From Streptomyces sp. SUK 48 (GTDB lineage: Bacteria; Actinomycetota; Actinomycetes; Streptomycetales; Streptomycetaceae), in assembly GCF_009650765.1 (NCBI RefSeq), contig NZ_CP045740.1, positions 6,300,001 to 6,364,000 on the forward strand: a DNA stretch of 64,000 nucleotides. Reading direction: 5' to 3'. Each line of letters starts with the position of its first letter. The first letter of the stretch is position 1. Under the pieces are notes generated by a model. That model was not told where the DNA came from and did not search any database. It saw only the letters and a list, made by a program, of their open reading frames with translations. The position numbers and the translations under genes were made by a program. Positions 1-8,360 of this stretch are shown here, in pieces.

Positions 1-329
1 CCTACGCCGACGCCCTGCTCGCGGTCGGCCGCGAGGACGAGGCGCGGGAGTGGTTCGCGAAGGCCGTCGAGGCCGACCGGGACGGCAGCACCGACGCCTC
101 CGACCGGCTCGCCGAGATGGACGGCGTGGAGTTCGTGGACGCCCTGGACGAGGACGAGGACGACGCCGCCGGCGCCAAGGCCCCCGAGGCCGACGCTCCC
201 GGGACCGAGGCCCCCGCGGCCGAGGTCGACGACGACAGCGCCGATGACGACCTGGTCCAGGACGCGGACGAGGACGCGGCTGCCGGCAAGGGCGCGGACA
301 AGAGCGACGCGGAGCGCGACAAGGACTGA
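1..329 (+). CDS. TPR-type protein, C-terminal end (partial)
   Basis: The reading frame is open from base 3 to a TGA at 327-329; the gene starts outside the window. The first residues (YADALLAVGREDEA, followed by a WF-KAVEAD stretch) have the spacing of a tetratricopeptide helix pair. After about 45 residues the protein becomes an acidic Asp/Glu/Ala-rich tail with several runs of Asp or Glu and ends in KSDAERDKD. TPR domains are protein-protein interaction scaffolds; no catalytic motif is visible in the part seen. A strong hairpin follows the stop, so this is the last gene of its transcript. The full protein and its partner cannot be named from this fragment. Confidence 0.7.
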   Translation, partial: YADALLAVGREDEAREWFAKAVEADRDGSTDASDRLAEMDGVEFVDALDEDEDDAAGAKAPEADAPGTEAPAAEVDDDSADDDLVQDADEDAAAGKGADKSDAERDKD

Positions 330-350
330 CACCCGTCAGTGAATGACCAA

Positions 351-380
351 GGGGGCAGGTTCCCGAAGGAACCTGCCCCC
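351..380. terminator. Bidirectional hairpin terminator
   Basis: A perfect 13-bp inverted repeat (351-363 with 368-380) encloses a CGAA tetraloop and is followed by TTT on the plus strand. It lies between two convergent genes, the TPR gene and the DUF1015 gene, and can serve both. Confidence 0.85.
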
Positions 381-406
381 TTTCGCATGCCCGGAGCCGC
401 GCGGGA

Positions 407-1690
407 TCAGATCTCCAGCGCCCGCAGCACCAGCCCCGACGCCGGCTTCGGCCCGAACGACGTCGACTTGCGCGGCATGGTCACGCCCTGGCGGGCCAGA
501 TCGCGTACGACGTCCTCGCGCACCGGGTGCATCAGCACGGCCGTACCGCCGTCGCGTTCGGCCTTCGCCACGGTCGCGGCCGTGTCGTGGATGTAGGCGA
601 TGTGCGCCGGGGAGTCCTCGGGGATGTGCCAGACGTGTTCCAGCAGGACGGCGTGCAGGACCGTGGCGTCCAGGGAGCGCCAGGCGGCCGGGCGGTCCGC
701 CGGGACGGTGCGGGCCAGCAGCGCGGGGTCCGGGCGGTCCAGCAGATGGAAGGCGCCGTCGCCGGCCAGCAGGAAGGCGTTGCCCGCGCAGGACGCGTCC
801 GCCAGCGCGGCCAGGGCCTCGGCCAGCGGCACCTGGAGGCGCCGTACCTGGAACAGGCCCTCCACGGCGGCCAGCGCGTCCGCCACCGGCAGGCCGTGCA
901 GCAGCCGGTGGATGGCGCGCACCCGCAGCGGATAGCGGGCCGTGTCGACCAGCAGCACCAGCCCGTGGTCCCAGGGGCCCGGCGCGGGCTGCTCGTCCCG
1001 CAGCCGCAGATAGGTGGCCCAGCGGTGGTGGCCGTCGGCGATCAAAGCCTGGTGGTGGGCCAGGTCGGACTGGATCAGGGCCATGTCGGCGGCGTCCGTG
1101 ATCGCCCACAGGCAGTGCCGGAAGCCGTCCTCGGTGGTCGTGGCCAGCAGCGGCGGCTTCTCGGCGGTGCGCTCCAGGACCTCGGCGGCCGTGCCGTCGC
1201 CGCGGTAGGTCAGCAGCAGCGGTTCCAGATTGGCGCGGGTGGCGCGCATCAGGGCGGCGCGTTCGGCGACCACCGGCGCCATGACACCCTCGTGCGGCAG
1301 CACCACGCCCTCGGCCGGCTCGGAGACCCGCAGCGTCCCGATGACGCCGCGCTGGAGCATGCCCTCGCCGTCGCTCTGCTCGTACACGTACAGCGCGGGT
1401 TCGGGGTCAGCGGCGAGAATGCCCTCGGCGAGCCAGCGGCGCAGCGTGTCGGCGGCCTGCTCGGTGCGTTCGCTCGGCGTGTGGGCCTCGGGAAGGATCA
1501 GCCGGACGATGTTGTGGGGGTCCGCCGACTGGAGGTGGTGCACCCCGTCGGGCCGCACCACGACGTCGTACGGCGGGGAGGTGACGGAGGCCAGGCTGCC
1601 GACCCGGTCGGGGTCGTATCGAAGGCCGCGGAACGGGGTGAGTTCCAGGCCCCGGCGCGCCGTTGCTTCCGAGTGACCTGCAATGTCCAT
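407..1690 (-). CDS. DUF1015 family protein
   Basis: A 427-residue protein starting at an ATG (complement of 1688-1690). The N-terminus FRGLRYDP, the early SPPYDVV motif and the central IADGHHRWATYLRLR stretch are hallmarks of the DUF1015 family, whose biochemical role is not established. There is no signal peptide or membrane segment, so the protein is cytoplasmic. An in-frame ATG eight codons upstream (complement of 1712-1714) is an alternative start. It is transcribed away from the HAD phosphatase gene from a short shared intergenic region of about 70 bp. The family call is solid; a function is not implied. Confidence 0.85.
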   Translation of the reverse strand: MDIAGHSEATARRGLELTPFRGLRYDPDRVGSLASVTSPPYDVVVRPDGVHHLQSADPHNIVRLILPEAHTPSERTEQAADTLRRWLAEGILAADPEPALYVYEQSDGEGMLQRGVIGTLRVSEPAEGVVLPHEGVMAPVVAERAALMRATRANLEPLLLTYRGDGTAAEVLERTAEKPPLLATTTEDGFRHCLWAITDAADMALIQSDLAHHQALIADGHHRWATYLRLRDEQPAPGPWDHGLVLLVDTARYPLRVRAIHRLLHGLPVADALAAVEGLFQVRRLQVPLAEALAALADASCAGNAFLLAGDGAFHLLDRPDPALLARTVPADRPAAWRSLDATVLHAVLLEHVWHIPEDSPAHIAYIHDTAATVAKAERDGGTAVLMHPVREDVVRDLARQGVTMPRKSTSFGPKPASGLVLRALEI

Positions 1691-1759
1691 CCCGGCATCG
1701 TATGTCAGCGGCATGCGGGATGATCGGGGGTAAGCGAGCGAGCGAGGAGCGATGCGGAT

Positions 1760-2788
1760 ATGAGCGACGGCGTCAGGACCGGGCCCGAGAGCAGTGGACG
1801 GCCCCTGAGCGAGGCGTACGACACGGCGCTGCTCGACCTCGACGGAGTGGTGTACGCGGGCGGGAACGCGATCGCGCACGCCGTCGACTCCCTGGAGCGG
1901 GCCCGCGCGGGCGGAATGCACCTGGCGTACGTCACCAACAACGCGCTGCGCACGCCCGGGGCGGTCGCCGAGCACCTGACCGAGCTGGGGATACCGGCGG
2001 CGGCCGAGGACGTCATCACCTCGGCGCAGGCGGTGGCACGGCTGATCGCGGAGCAGGTGCCGGCCGGTTCGCGGGTGCTGGTGATCGGCGGCGAGGGGCT
2101 GCGGGTGGCGCTGTGCGAGCGGGGCCTGGAGCCGGTGGATTCGGCGGACGACGACCCGGCCGCGGTGGTGCAGGGGTACGGCGGGCCCGACCTGACCTGG
2201 AGCCGGTTCGCGGAGGCGTCGTACGCGGTGGCGCGCGGGGTGCCGTGGTTCGCGTCGAACACCGATCTGACGATCCCGAGCGGGCGCGGGATCGCGCCGG
2301 GCAACGGGGCGGCGGTGGAGGTCGTACGGATCGCCACGGGCAAGGAGCCGCAGGTGGCGGGCAAGCCGCTGCCGCCGATGCACCGGGAGACGGTCATCCG
2401 GACCGGCGCGAAGCGGCCGCTGGTGGTGGGGGACCGGCTGGACACCGACATCGAGGGCGCGTTCAACGGCGGTGTGGACTCGCTCCTGGTGCTGACCGGC
2501 GTCACCGACGGCGCCCGGCTGCTGGCCGCGACTCCGGAGCACCGGCCGACGTACGTGGACGCGGATCTGCGGGGGCTGCTCACCGGCCAGCCGGAAATCA
2601 CCCGGGAGGGTGAGGGCTTCCGGTGCGGCGGGTGGACGGCGACGGCCGGGGACACCCGGCTGGAGCTGGACGGCGACGGCGAGGCCCTCGACGGACTGCG
2701 GGCGCTGTGCGCGGCGTCGTGGACGGCGGCCGGGGAGGGCTCCTGCGAGCTGGACGGGGGGAAGGCGCTGGCGCGGCTCGGACTCTGA
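1760..2788 (+). CDS. HAD superfamily (class IIA) phosphatase, NagD/PGPase-like
   Basis: A 342-residue HAD-fold hydrolase. Motif I is DLDGV with the nucleophile Asp26 and acid/base Asp28; motif II Thr59 lies in VTNN; motif III/IV is the VVGDRLDTDIEGA stretch that binds magnesium. The placement of a cap between motifs II and III is typical of class IIA members such as NagD and p-nitrophenyl phosphatases, which dephosphorylate sugar phosphates, 2-phosphoglycolate or nucleotides. A C-terminal extension of about 80 residues beyond the core ends the protein. The start ATG is preceded by GAGGAG. The true substrate cannot be read from the sequence. Confidence 0.85.
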   Translation: MSDGVRTGPESSGRPLSEAYDTALLDLDGVVYAGGNAIAHAVDSLERARAGGMHLAYVTNNALRTPGAVAEHLTELGIPAAAEDVITSAQAVARLIAEQVPAGSRVLVIGGEGLRVALCERGLEPVDSADDDPAAVVQGYGGPDLTWSRFAEASYAVARGVPWFASNTDLTIPSGRGIAPGNGAAVEVVRIATGKEPQVAGKPLPPMHRETVIRTGAKRPLVVGDRLDTDIEGAFNGGVDSLLVLTGVTDGARLLAATPEHRPTYVDADLRGLLTGQPEITREGEGFRCGGWTATAGDTRLELDGDGEALDGLRALCAASWTAAGEGSCELDGGKALARLGL

Positions 2789-2873
2789 GCCGCCTTCACA
2801 TCGGCGGCGGGCGGCTTCCCCCGGCGGCGCGCCGCCCGCGGTGGCGTCGCGCGGCTTTCGGTACCCGGGGACC

Positions 2874-2901
2874 TCGACCGACGGCGAGGATAGGCTAACC
2901 T
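2874..2901 (+). promoter_or_regulatory. Candidate promoter of the siderophore-importer operon
   Basis: TCGACC (2874-2879) and TAACCT (2896-2901) are separated by 16 bp and resemble -35 and -10 elements for the main vegetative sigma factor. The -10 lies inside the iron box, and the predicted start point falls on or next to the GTG start codon at 2908. Confidence 0.4.
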
Positions 2902-2903
2902 AA
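2885..2903. promoter_or_regulatory. Iron box (DtxR/DmdR/IdeR-type operator)
   Basis: This 19-bp site matches the DtxR-family consensus TTAGGTTAGGCTAACCTAA at 16 of 19 positions, including the whole right part TAGGCTAACCTAA. In Streptomyces such sites are bound by the iron-loaded repressor DmdR1. Its position immediately before a FecCD permease gene predicts repression of siderophore uptake in iron-replete cells. Confidence 0.9.
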
Positions 2904-2907
2904 CCTC

Positions 2908-3951
2908 GTGTTGGTCGACAGTCCTCCGGAACCGCGCGCGGCGACCGCCCCCGCGCCCCCAACTCGCCGGGCGGTGCGGCCCCTTGGGCTGCTGCTCTCC
3001 GTCGCGCTCCTGGTGCTCGTCGCCGTGGCGAGCATCGCGATCGGGGCGAAAGCGCTCACCCTGGCACAGGTCTGGCACGGCCTGTTCAGCGACACGGGCT
3101 CGTACGGCGACGTGGTCGTGGACGAGCGGCTCTGGCGCACCGTGCTCGGGCTGCTGGCCGGCGCCGCGCTCGGCCTGTCCGGCGCCGTGCTCCAGGCGCT
3201 CACCCGCAATCCGCTGGCCGACCCCGGGCTGCTCGGCATCAACGCCGGCGCCTCGGCGGCCGTGGTCACCGCCATCTCCTTCTTCGGCGTCACCAGCCTG
3301 AGCGGCTACGTGTGGTTCGCCTTCGTCGGCGCCGCGGCGGTGGGGGCGCTGGTCTGGTTCCTCGGCGGCAGCCGGGGCGCCACCCCGGTCCGCCTCGCCC
3401 TCGCCGGTACGGCGATCAGCGCCGCCCTGTACGGCTATCTCCAAGCCGTGATGATCATGGACGACGCGGCGCTCGGCCGGATGCGCTTCTGGACGGTGGG
3501 CTCGCTGGCCTCGGCGAGCGAGTCGACCATCACCCAGGTGCTGCCGTTCCTCGCGGCGGGCAGTGTGCTCGCGCTCGGCCTGGCCCGGCCGCTGAACGCC
3601 GTGACCATGGGCGACGACACCGCCCGCGCCCTCGGCGCCCATCTGAACCGCACCCGCGCCCTGGCCATGCTGGCCGCCACCGTGCTGTGCGGCGCCGCGA
3701 CCGCCGCCTGCGGTCCCATCGTCTTCGTCGGCCTGATGGTCCCGCACGCGGTGCGCTCCTTCACCGGCCCCGACCTGCGCTGGATCCTGCCGTACGCCGC
3801 CGTCCTGTCGCCCGCGCTGCTGCTCGGCGCCGATGTCGTCGGCCGTGTCGTGGCCCGCCCCGCGGAGCTCCAGGTCGGCATCGTCACCGCGGTCATCGGC
3901 GGCCCGGTCTTCATCTTTCTGGTACGACGACGGAGGACGGCCCAGCTGTGA
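2908..3951 (+). CDS. FecCD-family iron-siderophore ABC permease, subunit 1
   Basis: A 347-residue polytopic membrane protein of the FecCD family. After a short proline-rich cytoplasmic N-terminus it shows about nine to ten hydrophobic helices; RNPLADPGLLGINAG and the late GPIVFVGLMVPH loop are conserved in BtuC/FecCD permeases, the latter being the region that contacts the ATPase. It forms half of the membrane channel for a ferric-siderophore importer. The GTG start at 2908 has no Shine-Dalgarno sequence and lies 4 bp after the iron box, so a leaderless transcript is likely. Its TGA overlaps the GTG of the next permease gene, indicating translational coupling. Confidence 0.93.
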   Translation: MLVDSPPEPRAATAPAPPTRRAVRPLGLLLSVALLVLVAVASIAIGAKALTLAQVWHGLFSDTGSYGDVVVDERLWRTVLGLLAGAALGLSGAVLQALTRNPLADPGLLGINAGASAAVVTAISFFGVTSLSGYVWFAFVGAAAVGALVWFLGGSRGATPVRLALAGTAISAALYGYLQAVMIMDDAALGRMRFWTVGSLASASESTITQVLPFLAAGSVLALGLARPLNAVTMGDDTARALGAHLNRTRALAMLAATVLCGAATAACGPIVFVGLMVPHAVRSFTGPDLRWILPYAAVLSPALLLGADVVGRVVARPAELQVGIVTAVIGGPVFIFLVRRRRTAQL

Positions 3952-4994
3952 GGACACATCCCAGGAGCCGTGCCGTACGCGTCCCCGGCGGCCTGTCGCT
4001 GCGTCTGGACGCGCGTGCGCTGATCGTCGTCGTCCTGCTGGTGGCCGTCGCGCTCGCCGCCGGTGTCGCGCTGATCGGCACCGGCGACGCGCGGATACCC
4101 GCGGCCGACGTACTGAAGACGCTCGCCGGGAACGGCAACGCCTACCAGCACTTCATCGTCCATGAACTGCGGCTGCCCCGGGTCCTCGTGGGGCTGCTGG
4201 TCGGCGCCTCGCTCGGGCTCGGCGGCGCGCTGTTCCAGTCCGTCTCCCGCAACCCGCTGGGCAGCCCGGACGTGCTGGGCCTCTCGCAGGGGGCGACGGC
4301 GGGCGCGCTGGTGGTGATCGTGCTGATGTCCGGCAGCGCCGCCGAGGTCACCCTGGGCGCGCTGATCGGCGGCCTGGTCACCGGGCTCGCCATCTATCTG
4401 CTCGCCTGGAAGCAGGGTGTGCACGGATACCGGCTCGTCCTGGTCGGCATCGGCGTCAGCGCGGTCGTCACCGCCGTCAACGGCTATCTGCTCACCAAGG
4501 CCGACCTGGTCGACGCGGCCCGCGCGGTCGTCTGGATGACCGGCTCGCTCGACGGCCGCGACTGGGACCAGGTCTGGCCGCTGCTCGGGCTGTGCGCCGT
4601 CCTGCTGCCGCTGGTCCTCGCCCACGGCCGGGGCCTGCGGATGCTGGAGATGGGCGACGACACCGCGGGCGCCCTCGGGGTGCCGGTGCAGCGGGTGCGG
4701 CTGGTGCTGATGGTCAGCGCCGTGCTGCTCACCGCGGCCGCCACCGCCGCCGCCGGACCGGTCAGCTTCGTCGCCCTCACCGCCCCCCAGCTCGCCCGCC
4801 GCCTCACCCGCTCGCCGGGCCCCAACCTGGTGGCCTCCCTCTGCATGGGCGCCGCCCTCCTGGTCACCGCCGACTGGGCCTCGCAGCGCGTCTTCGGCGC
4901 CGGCCGGCTGCCCGTCGGTGTGGTCACCGGCGTCCTCGGCGGCGGCTATCTGCTGTGGCTGCTGGTCACCGAACGCCGCGCGGGCCGGATATGA
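3948..4994 (+). CDS. FecCD-family iron-siderophore ABC permease, subunit 2
   Basis: A 348-residue paralogue of the preceding permease. It has an early transmembrane segment (LIVVVLLVAVALAAGVAL), the family motif RNPLGSPDVLGLSQGA, and the late AGPVSFVALTAPQLARRL loop that docks on the ATPase. The start is a GTG whose last two bases share the TGA stop of the upstream gene, and its own stop overlaps an ATG of the ATPase gene. The two permeases probably form a heterodimer. No periplasmic-type binding protein gene is adjacent, so the importer must use a lipoprotein encoded elsewhere. Confidence 0.93.
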   Translation: MRTHPRSRAVRVPGGLSLRLDARALIVVVLLVAVALAAGVALIGTGDARIPAADVLKTLAGNGNAYQHFIVHELRLPRVLVGLLVGASLGLGGALFQSVSRNPLGSPDVLGLSQGATAGALVVIVLMSGSAAEVTLGALIGGLVTGLAIYLLAWKQGVHGYRLVLVGIGVSAVVTAVNGYLLTKADLVDAARAVVWMTGSLDGRDWDQVWPLLGLCAVLLPLVLAHGRGLRMLEMGDDTAGALGVPVQRVRLVLMVSAVLLTAAATAAAGPVSFVALTAPQLARRLTRSPGPNLVASLCMGAALLVTADWASQRVFGAGRLPVGVVTGVLGGGYLLWLLVTERRAGRI

Positions 4995-5833
4995 GCGCCG
5001 CCAACTTCTCAAGGAGCACTGTGAACCGCCTGTCCGCCGACCACGTCACCCTCGCCTACGACCAGCGGGTCATCGCCGAGCAGCTGTCGGTGGAGATACC
5101 CGACCACTCCTTCACGGTGATCGTCGGACCCAACGCGTGCGGCAAGTCGACGCTGCTGCGGGCCCTGTCCCGGATGCTGAAGCCCAGCCAGGGCAAGGTC
5201 CTCCTCGACGGTCAGGCCATCGGGTCGCTGCCCGCCAAGCAGGTCGCCCGCACCCTCGGCCTGCTCCCGCAGTCGGCCGTCGCGCCCGACGGCATCACCG
5301 TCGCCGACCTGGTCGGCCGGGGCCGCTATCCGCACCAGGGCCTGCTGCGCCAGTGGTCCACCGAGGACGAGCGGGTCGTCCAGGAGTCCATGCGGCAGAC
5401 CGGGGTCGCGGAGCTGGCCGAGCGGTACGTGGACGAACTCTCCGGCGGGCAGCGGCAGCGGGTGTGGATCGCCATGGCGCTTGCCCAGCAGACCCCGCTG
5501 CTGCTCCTGGACGAGCCGACGACCTACCTCGACATCCAGCACCAGATCGACGTCCTCGACCTGTGCGCCGAACTGCACGAGGCCCAGGGCCGCACCCTGG
5601 TCGCCGTCCTGCACGACCTCAACCACGCGGCCCGCTACGCCACCCACCTGATCGCCCTGCGCGGCGGCGAGGTGATCGCCGAGGGCGCGCCGAACGACAT
5701 CGTCACGGCCGAGCTGGTGGAGCGGGTGTTCGGGCTGAAGTGCCAGGTCATCGAGGACCCCGAGACCGGGACCCCGCTGGTGGTGCCGGCCGCGCGCAAG
5801 GTACGCGCTCAGCGGGTCACAGCAGCTTCCTGA
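4991..5833 (+). CDS. Iron-siderophore ABC transporter ATP-binding protein
   Basis: A 280-residue ABC ATPase. Walker A is GPNACGKST (residues 46-54), the signature is LSGGQRQR, Walker B is LLLLDEPTTYLD, and the switch histidine lies in LHDLNHAARYA; this arrangement with TTYLD is typical of FecE/FepC-type ATPases. It energises the two FecCD permeases upstream. The ATG at 4991 overlaps the preceding stop; an in-frame GTG at 5021 preceded by AAGGAG gives a protein ten residues shorter and could be the real start. The 3' end overlaps the convergent SCP2-like gene by 17 bp, an unusual arrangement that could produce antisense transcript. Confidence 0.93.
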   Translation: MSAANFSRSTVNRLSADHVTLAYDQRVIAEQLSVEIPDHSFTVIVGPNACGKSTLLRALSRMLKPSQGKVLLDGQAIGSLPAKQVARTLGLLPQSAVAPDGITVADLVGRGRYPHQGLLRQWSTEDERVVQESMRQTGVAELAERYVDELSGGQRQRVWIAMALAQQTPLLLLDEPTTYLDIQHQIDVLDLCAELHEAQGRTLVAVLHDLNHAARYATHLIALRGGEVIAEGAPNDIVTAELVERVFGLKCQVIEDPETGTPLVVPAARKVRAQRVTAAS

Positions 5834-6164
5834 GCCGGAGCAGATCCAGCAGGCTCGCCTCCAGCCGCACCCGGCCCTTGCCCCAGGCGGTGGCGAAGTG
5901 CAGCCCGCCGTCCACCAGGGCCAGCAGATCGTCACCGGCCATCGCCAGCCGGATCTGCGCCCGCTCGCGCGGGGGTCCCGGCAGGGTCTCGGCCACCTCC
6001 AGGCGGCCGCCGGTCATCCGGCCGGCGAAGGTGACGTCCAGGTCGGTGATGTGGCAGCTCACCGAGCGCTCCAGCGTGGCGGCGTCGCGCGCGTCGCCCT
6101 CGGCGCCCCCCATGGTGTCCGAAAGCTTTCGCAGTGCGGTACGGCACTCTTCGATCGTGGCCAT
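5817..6164 (-). CDS. SCP2 sterol-binding-like domain protein
   Basis: A small 115-residue cytoplasmic protein starting at ATG (complement of 6162-6164). Its alternating pattern of beta strands, with CHITDLDVTFAGRM, AQIRLAMAGDDLLALVDG and a C-terminal LDLLRLRKLL helix, resembles single-domain SCP2 sterol/lipid-carrier proteins of Streptomyces. Such domains bind hydrophobic ligands; the ligand here is unknown. The gene ends inside the 3' end of the ATPase gene on the opposite strand. Confidence 0.7.
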   Translation of the reverse strand: MATIEECRTALRKLSDTMGGAEGDARDAATLERSVSCHITDLDVTFAGRMTGGRLEVAETLPGPPRERAQIRLAMAGDDLLALVDGGLHFATAWGKGRVRLEASLLDLLRLRKLL

Positions 6165-6206
6165 CGCCACCGACGGTACCCCAGCGGTTCGAGGTAGCGT
6201 CTGGGC

Positions 6207-6535
6207 ATGAGCGAGTCCGTGTCCGAGGCCGAGACCGCCGGGAGCGCCGGGCGGACCGAGCCCCCGGCAGCGTCCCCGGCCGAGTCCCACGCGGTGCCCG
6301 AACCCGCGTACGACCCCGCGGCCCCGGCCCCCTGAACCTCCCGCGCACCCCCACCGGCGACGCCGGGGTGGACGCCCGGCTGGCGCGGCTGGCCGATGCC
6401 GACCACCTCGCCACCGACGGACATGTCGAGGTGTACGAGGATGTACACCGGGGGCTGCGCGACGCGCTGACCGCGCTCGACGGCCGCCCGGGACCTCCGG
6501 TCCCGTCACCGTCGTACGAACAAAGCAGGAGCTGA
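6207..6535 (+). pseudogene. Small conserved-type hypothetical gene, broken by an apparent 1-nt frameshift
   Basis: Translation from ATG 6207 gives MSESVSEAETAG and a Pro/Ala/Glu-rich stretch but meets TGA at 6333-6335 after 42 residues. Shifting back one base at the C5 run (6328-6332) restores an uninterrupted frame that continues NLPRTPTGDAGVDARLARLADADHLATDG and so on to the TGA at 6533-6535, giving a 109-residue product whose second half (a helical LADADHL...VYEDVHRGLRDAL segment) looks well conserved in style and codon use. One missing C explains the break. Alternatively, a 55-residue protein may start at GTG 6368. It sits 7 bp upstream of tlyA. Sequencing error in the homopolymer cannot be excluded. 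Confidence 0.6.
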
Positions 6536-6542
6536 ACCGAAC

Positions 6543-7358
6543 GTGGCAGGAGTCGCACGCCGTCGTCTGGACGCGGAGCTGGTCCGCCGGAAGCTCGCGC
6601 GCTCGCGTGAGCACGCCAGCCAGCTGATCGCCGCCGGGCGGGTCACCGTCGGCAGGGCCGTGGCGACCAAGCCGGCCACGCAGGTGGAGACCGCCGCCGC
6701 GATCGTGGTCCAGGCCGACGACAGCGACCCCGACTACGTCTCCCGGGGCGGCCACAAGCTCGCCGGCGCCTTCGCGGCCTTCGTGCCGCTCGGCCTGGTG
6801 GTGGAGGGCCGGCGCGCGCTGGACGCCGGCGCGTCCACCGGCGGTTTCACCGATGTCCTGCTGCGCGCGGGCGCCGCCCATGTGGTGGCCGTGGACGTCG
6901 GCTACGGGCAGCTCGCCTGGTCGTTGCAGAGCGATGCCCGGGTCACCGTCAAGGACCGTACGAACGTACGGGAGTTGACGCTCGACGCGATCGACGGGGA
7001 ACCTGTTGATCTCGTCGTGGGCGATCTGTCCTTCATCCCGCTCGGGCTGGTGCTGCCGGCCCTGAAGCGGTGCGTGAAGGAGGACGCCGACCTCGTGATG
7101 ATGGTCAAACCGCAGTTCGAGGTGGGTAAGGAACGGCTCGGCAGCGGGGGTGTCGTACGGAATCCGCAGCTGCGGGCGGAGGCCGTGCGCGGGGTGGCCG
7201 AGAAGGCGTGGGAGCTCGGGCTCGGGGTGCGGGGGGTCACCGCGAGTCCGCTGCCGGGGCCCTCGGGCAATGTCGAGTACTTCCTGTGGCTGCGGTCCGG
7301 CGCCCCCCGCCTGGACCCGGCCGATGTCGACCGTGCAGTGGCGGAGGGGCCGCGTTGA
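6543..7358 (+). CDS. tlyA: TlyA family rRNA (cytidine-2'-O)-methyltransferase
   Basis: A 271-residue protein with an N-terminal S4 RNA-binding domain (about residues 1-65, RRLDAELVRRKLARSREHA) followed by an RrmJ/FtsJ-type methyltransferase. The SAM loop is DAGASTGGFTDVLL and the catalytic lysine region lies in MMVKPQFEVG. In mycobacteria TlyA methylates 16S and 23S rRNA and makes ribosomes susceptible to capreomycin; the same role is expected here. The GTG start follows a weak ribosome site. The stop overlaps the TTG start of the NAD kinase gene, an order (tlyA, NAD kinase, recN) conserved in actinobacteria. Confidence 0.93.
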   Translation: MAGVARRRLDAELVRRKLARSREHASQLIAAGRVTVGRAVATKPATQVETAAAIVVQADDSDPDYVSRGGHKLAGAFAAFVPLGLVVEGRRALDAGASTGGFTDVLLRAGAAHVVAVDVGYGQLAWSLQSDARVTVKDRTNVRELTLDAIDGEPVDLVVGDLSFIPLGLVLPALKRCVKEDADLVMMVKPQFEVGKERLGSGGVVRNPQLRAEAVRGVAEKAWELGLGVRGVTASPLPGPSGNVEYFLWLRSGAPRLDPADVDRAVAEGPR

Positions 7359-8257
7359 CACAGAATCTGGCGCGTACTGTTTTCCTGCTGGCCCACACCG
7401 GCCGGCCGGCGGCGATCCGCAGCGCGGAACTCGTCGTCAAGGGCCTGCTCAGGCATGGCATCGGTGTGCGGGTGCTGGAGGAGGAGGCGCGCGACCTGCC
7501 GCTCCCCGACGAGGTGAGGCTGGTGGGCGAGGCGACCCCGGCGTGTCTCGACGGCTGCGAGCTGCTGATCGTGCTCGGCGGCGACGGAACGCTGCTGCGG
7601 GGCGCGGAGTTCGCCCGCGCCTCCGGGGTGCCGATGCTCGGCGTCAACCTGGGGCGCGTGGGATTCCTCGCGGAGGCGGAACGCGATGACCTCGATCGGG
7701 TGGTCGACCGGGTGGTGGCGCGGTCGTACGAGGTCGAGGAGCGGATGACCGTCGATGTGGTGGTGCACCGCAACGGGGACATCGTGCACACCGACTGGGC
7801 GCTCAACGAGGCGGCCGTGCAGAAGGCCGGCGCGGAGAAGCTGCTGGAGGTCGTACTGGAGATCGACGGGCGGCCGGTGACGGGGTTCGGCTGCGACGGC
7901 GTGGTGCTGTCCACGCCGACCGGGTCCACGGCGTACGCGTTCTCCGCCGGCGGCCCGGTGGTGTGGCCCGAGGTGGAGGCGCTGCTGATGGTGCCGATCA
8001 GCGCGCACGCGCTGTTCGCGAAGCCGCTGGTGACGTCGCCGGACTCGGTGCTCGCGGTGGAGGTGCTGCCGCACGTCCCGCCGGGCGTGCTGTGGTGCGA
8101 CGGGCGGCGGACGATCGAGCTGCCGCCGGGGGCGCGGGTGGAGGTGCGGCGGGGAGCGGTGCCGGTGCGGCTGGCGCGGCTGCATCATTCCTCGTTCACG
8201 GATCGGCTGGTGGCGAAGTTCGCCCTGCCGACGACCGGGTGGCGGGGCGCGCACTAG
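7355..8257 (+). CDS. nadK: NAD(+) kinase
   Basis: A 300-residue ATP-NAD kinase that makes NADP. The family glycine-rich motif GGDGT is at residues 75-79 (VLGGDGTLLRGAEFA), and the second conserved region STPTGSTAYAFSAGGP follows in the C-terminal beta-rich domain. The best start is TTG 7355, overlapping the tlyA stop as TTGA; the sequence LTQNLARTVFLLAHTGR then matches the usual N-terminus of actinobacterial NAD kinases. No other start is available close by, so expression is probably coupled to tlyA. Confidence 0.93.
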   Translation: MTQNLARTVFLLAHTGRPAAIRSAELVVKGLLRHGIGVRVLEEEARDLPLPDEVRLVGEATPACLDGCELLIVLGGDGTLLRGAEFARASGVPMLGVNLGRVGFLAEAERDDLDRVVDRVVARSYEVEERMTVDVVVHRNGDIVHTDWALNEAAVQKAGAEKLLEVVLEIDGRPVTGFGCDGVVLSTPTGSTAYAFSAGGPVVWPEVEALLMVPISAHALFAKPLVTSPDSVLAVEVLPHVPPGVLWCDGRRTIELPPGARVEVRRGAVPVRLARLHHSSFTDRLVAKFALPTTGWRGAH

Positions 8258-8360
8258 CTTTCCGGCGGGGTCCGGTCTCGCCTGCGGGGGCGGACGGCCG
8301 ACGGGGTGAGATGGGTGGGGCATGTGCGCTCGCCGCCCGAGACCTCGTATGGTCTGTTCC

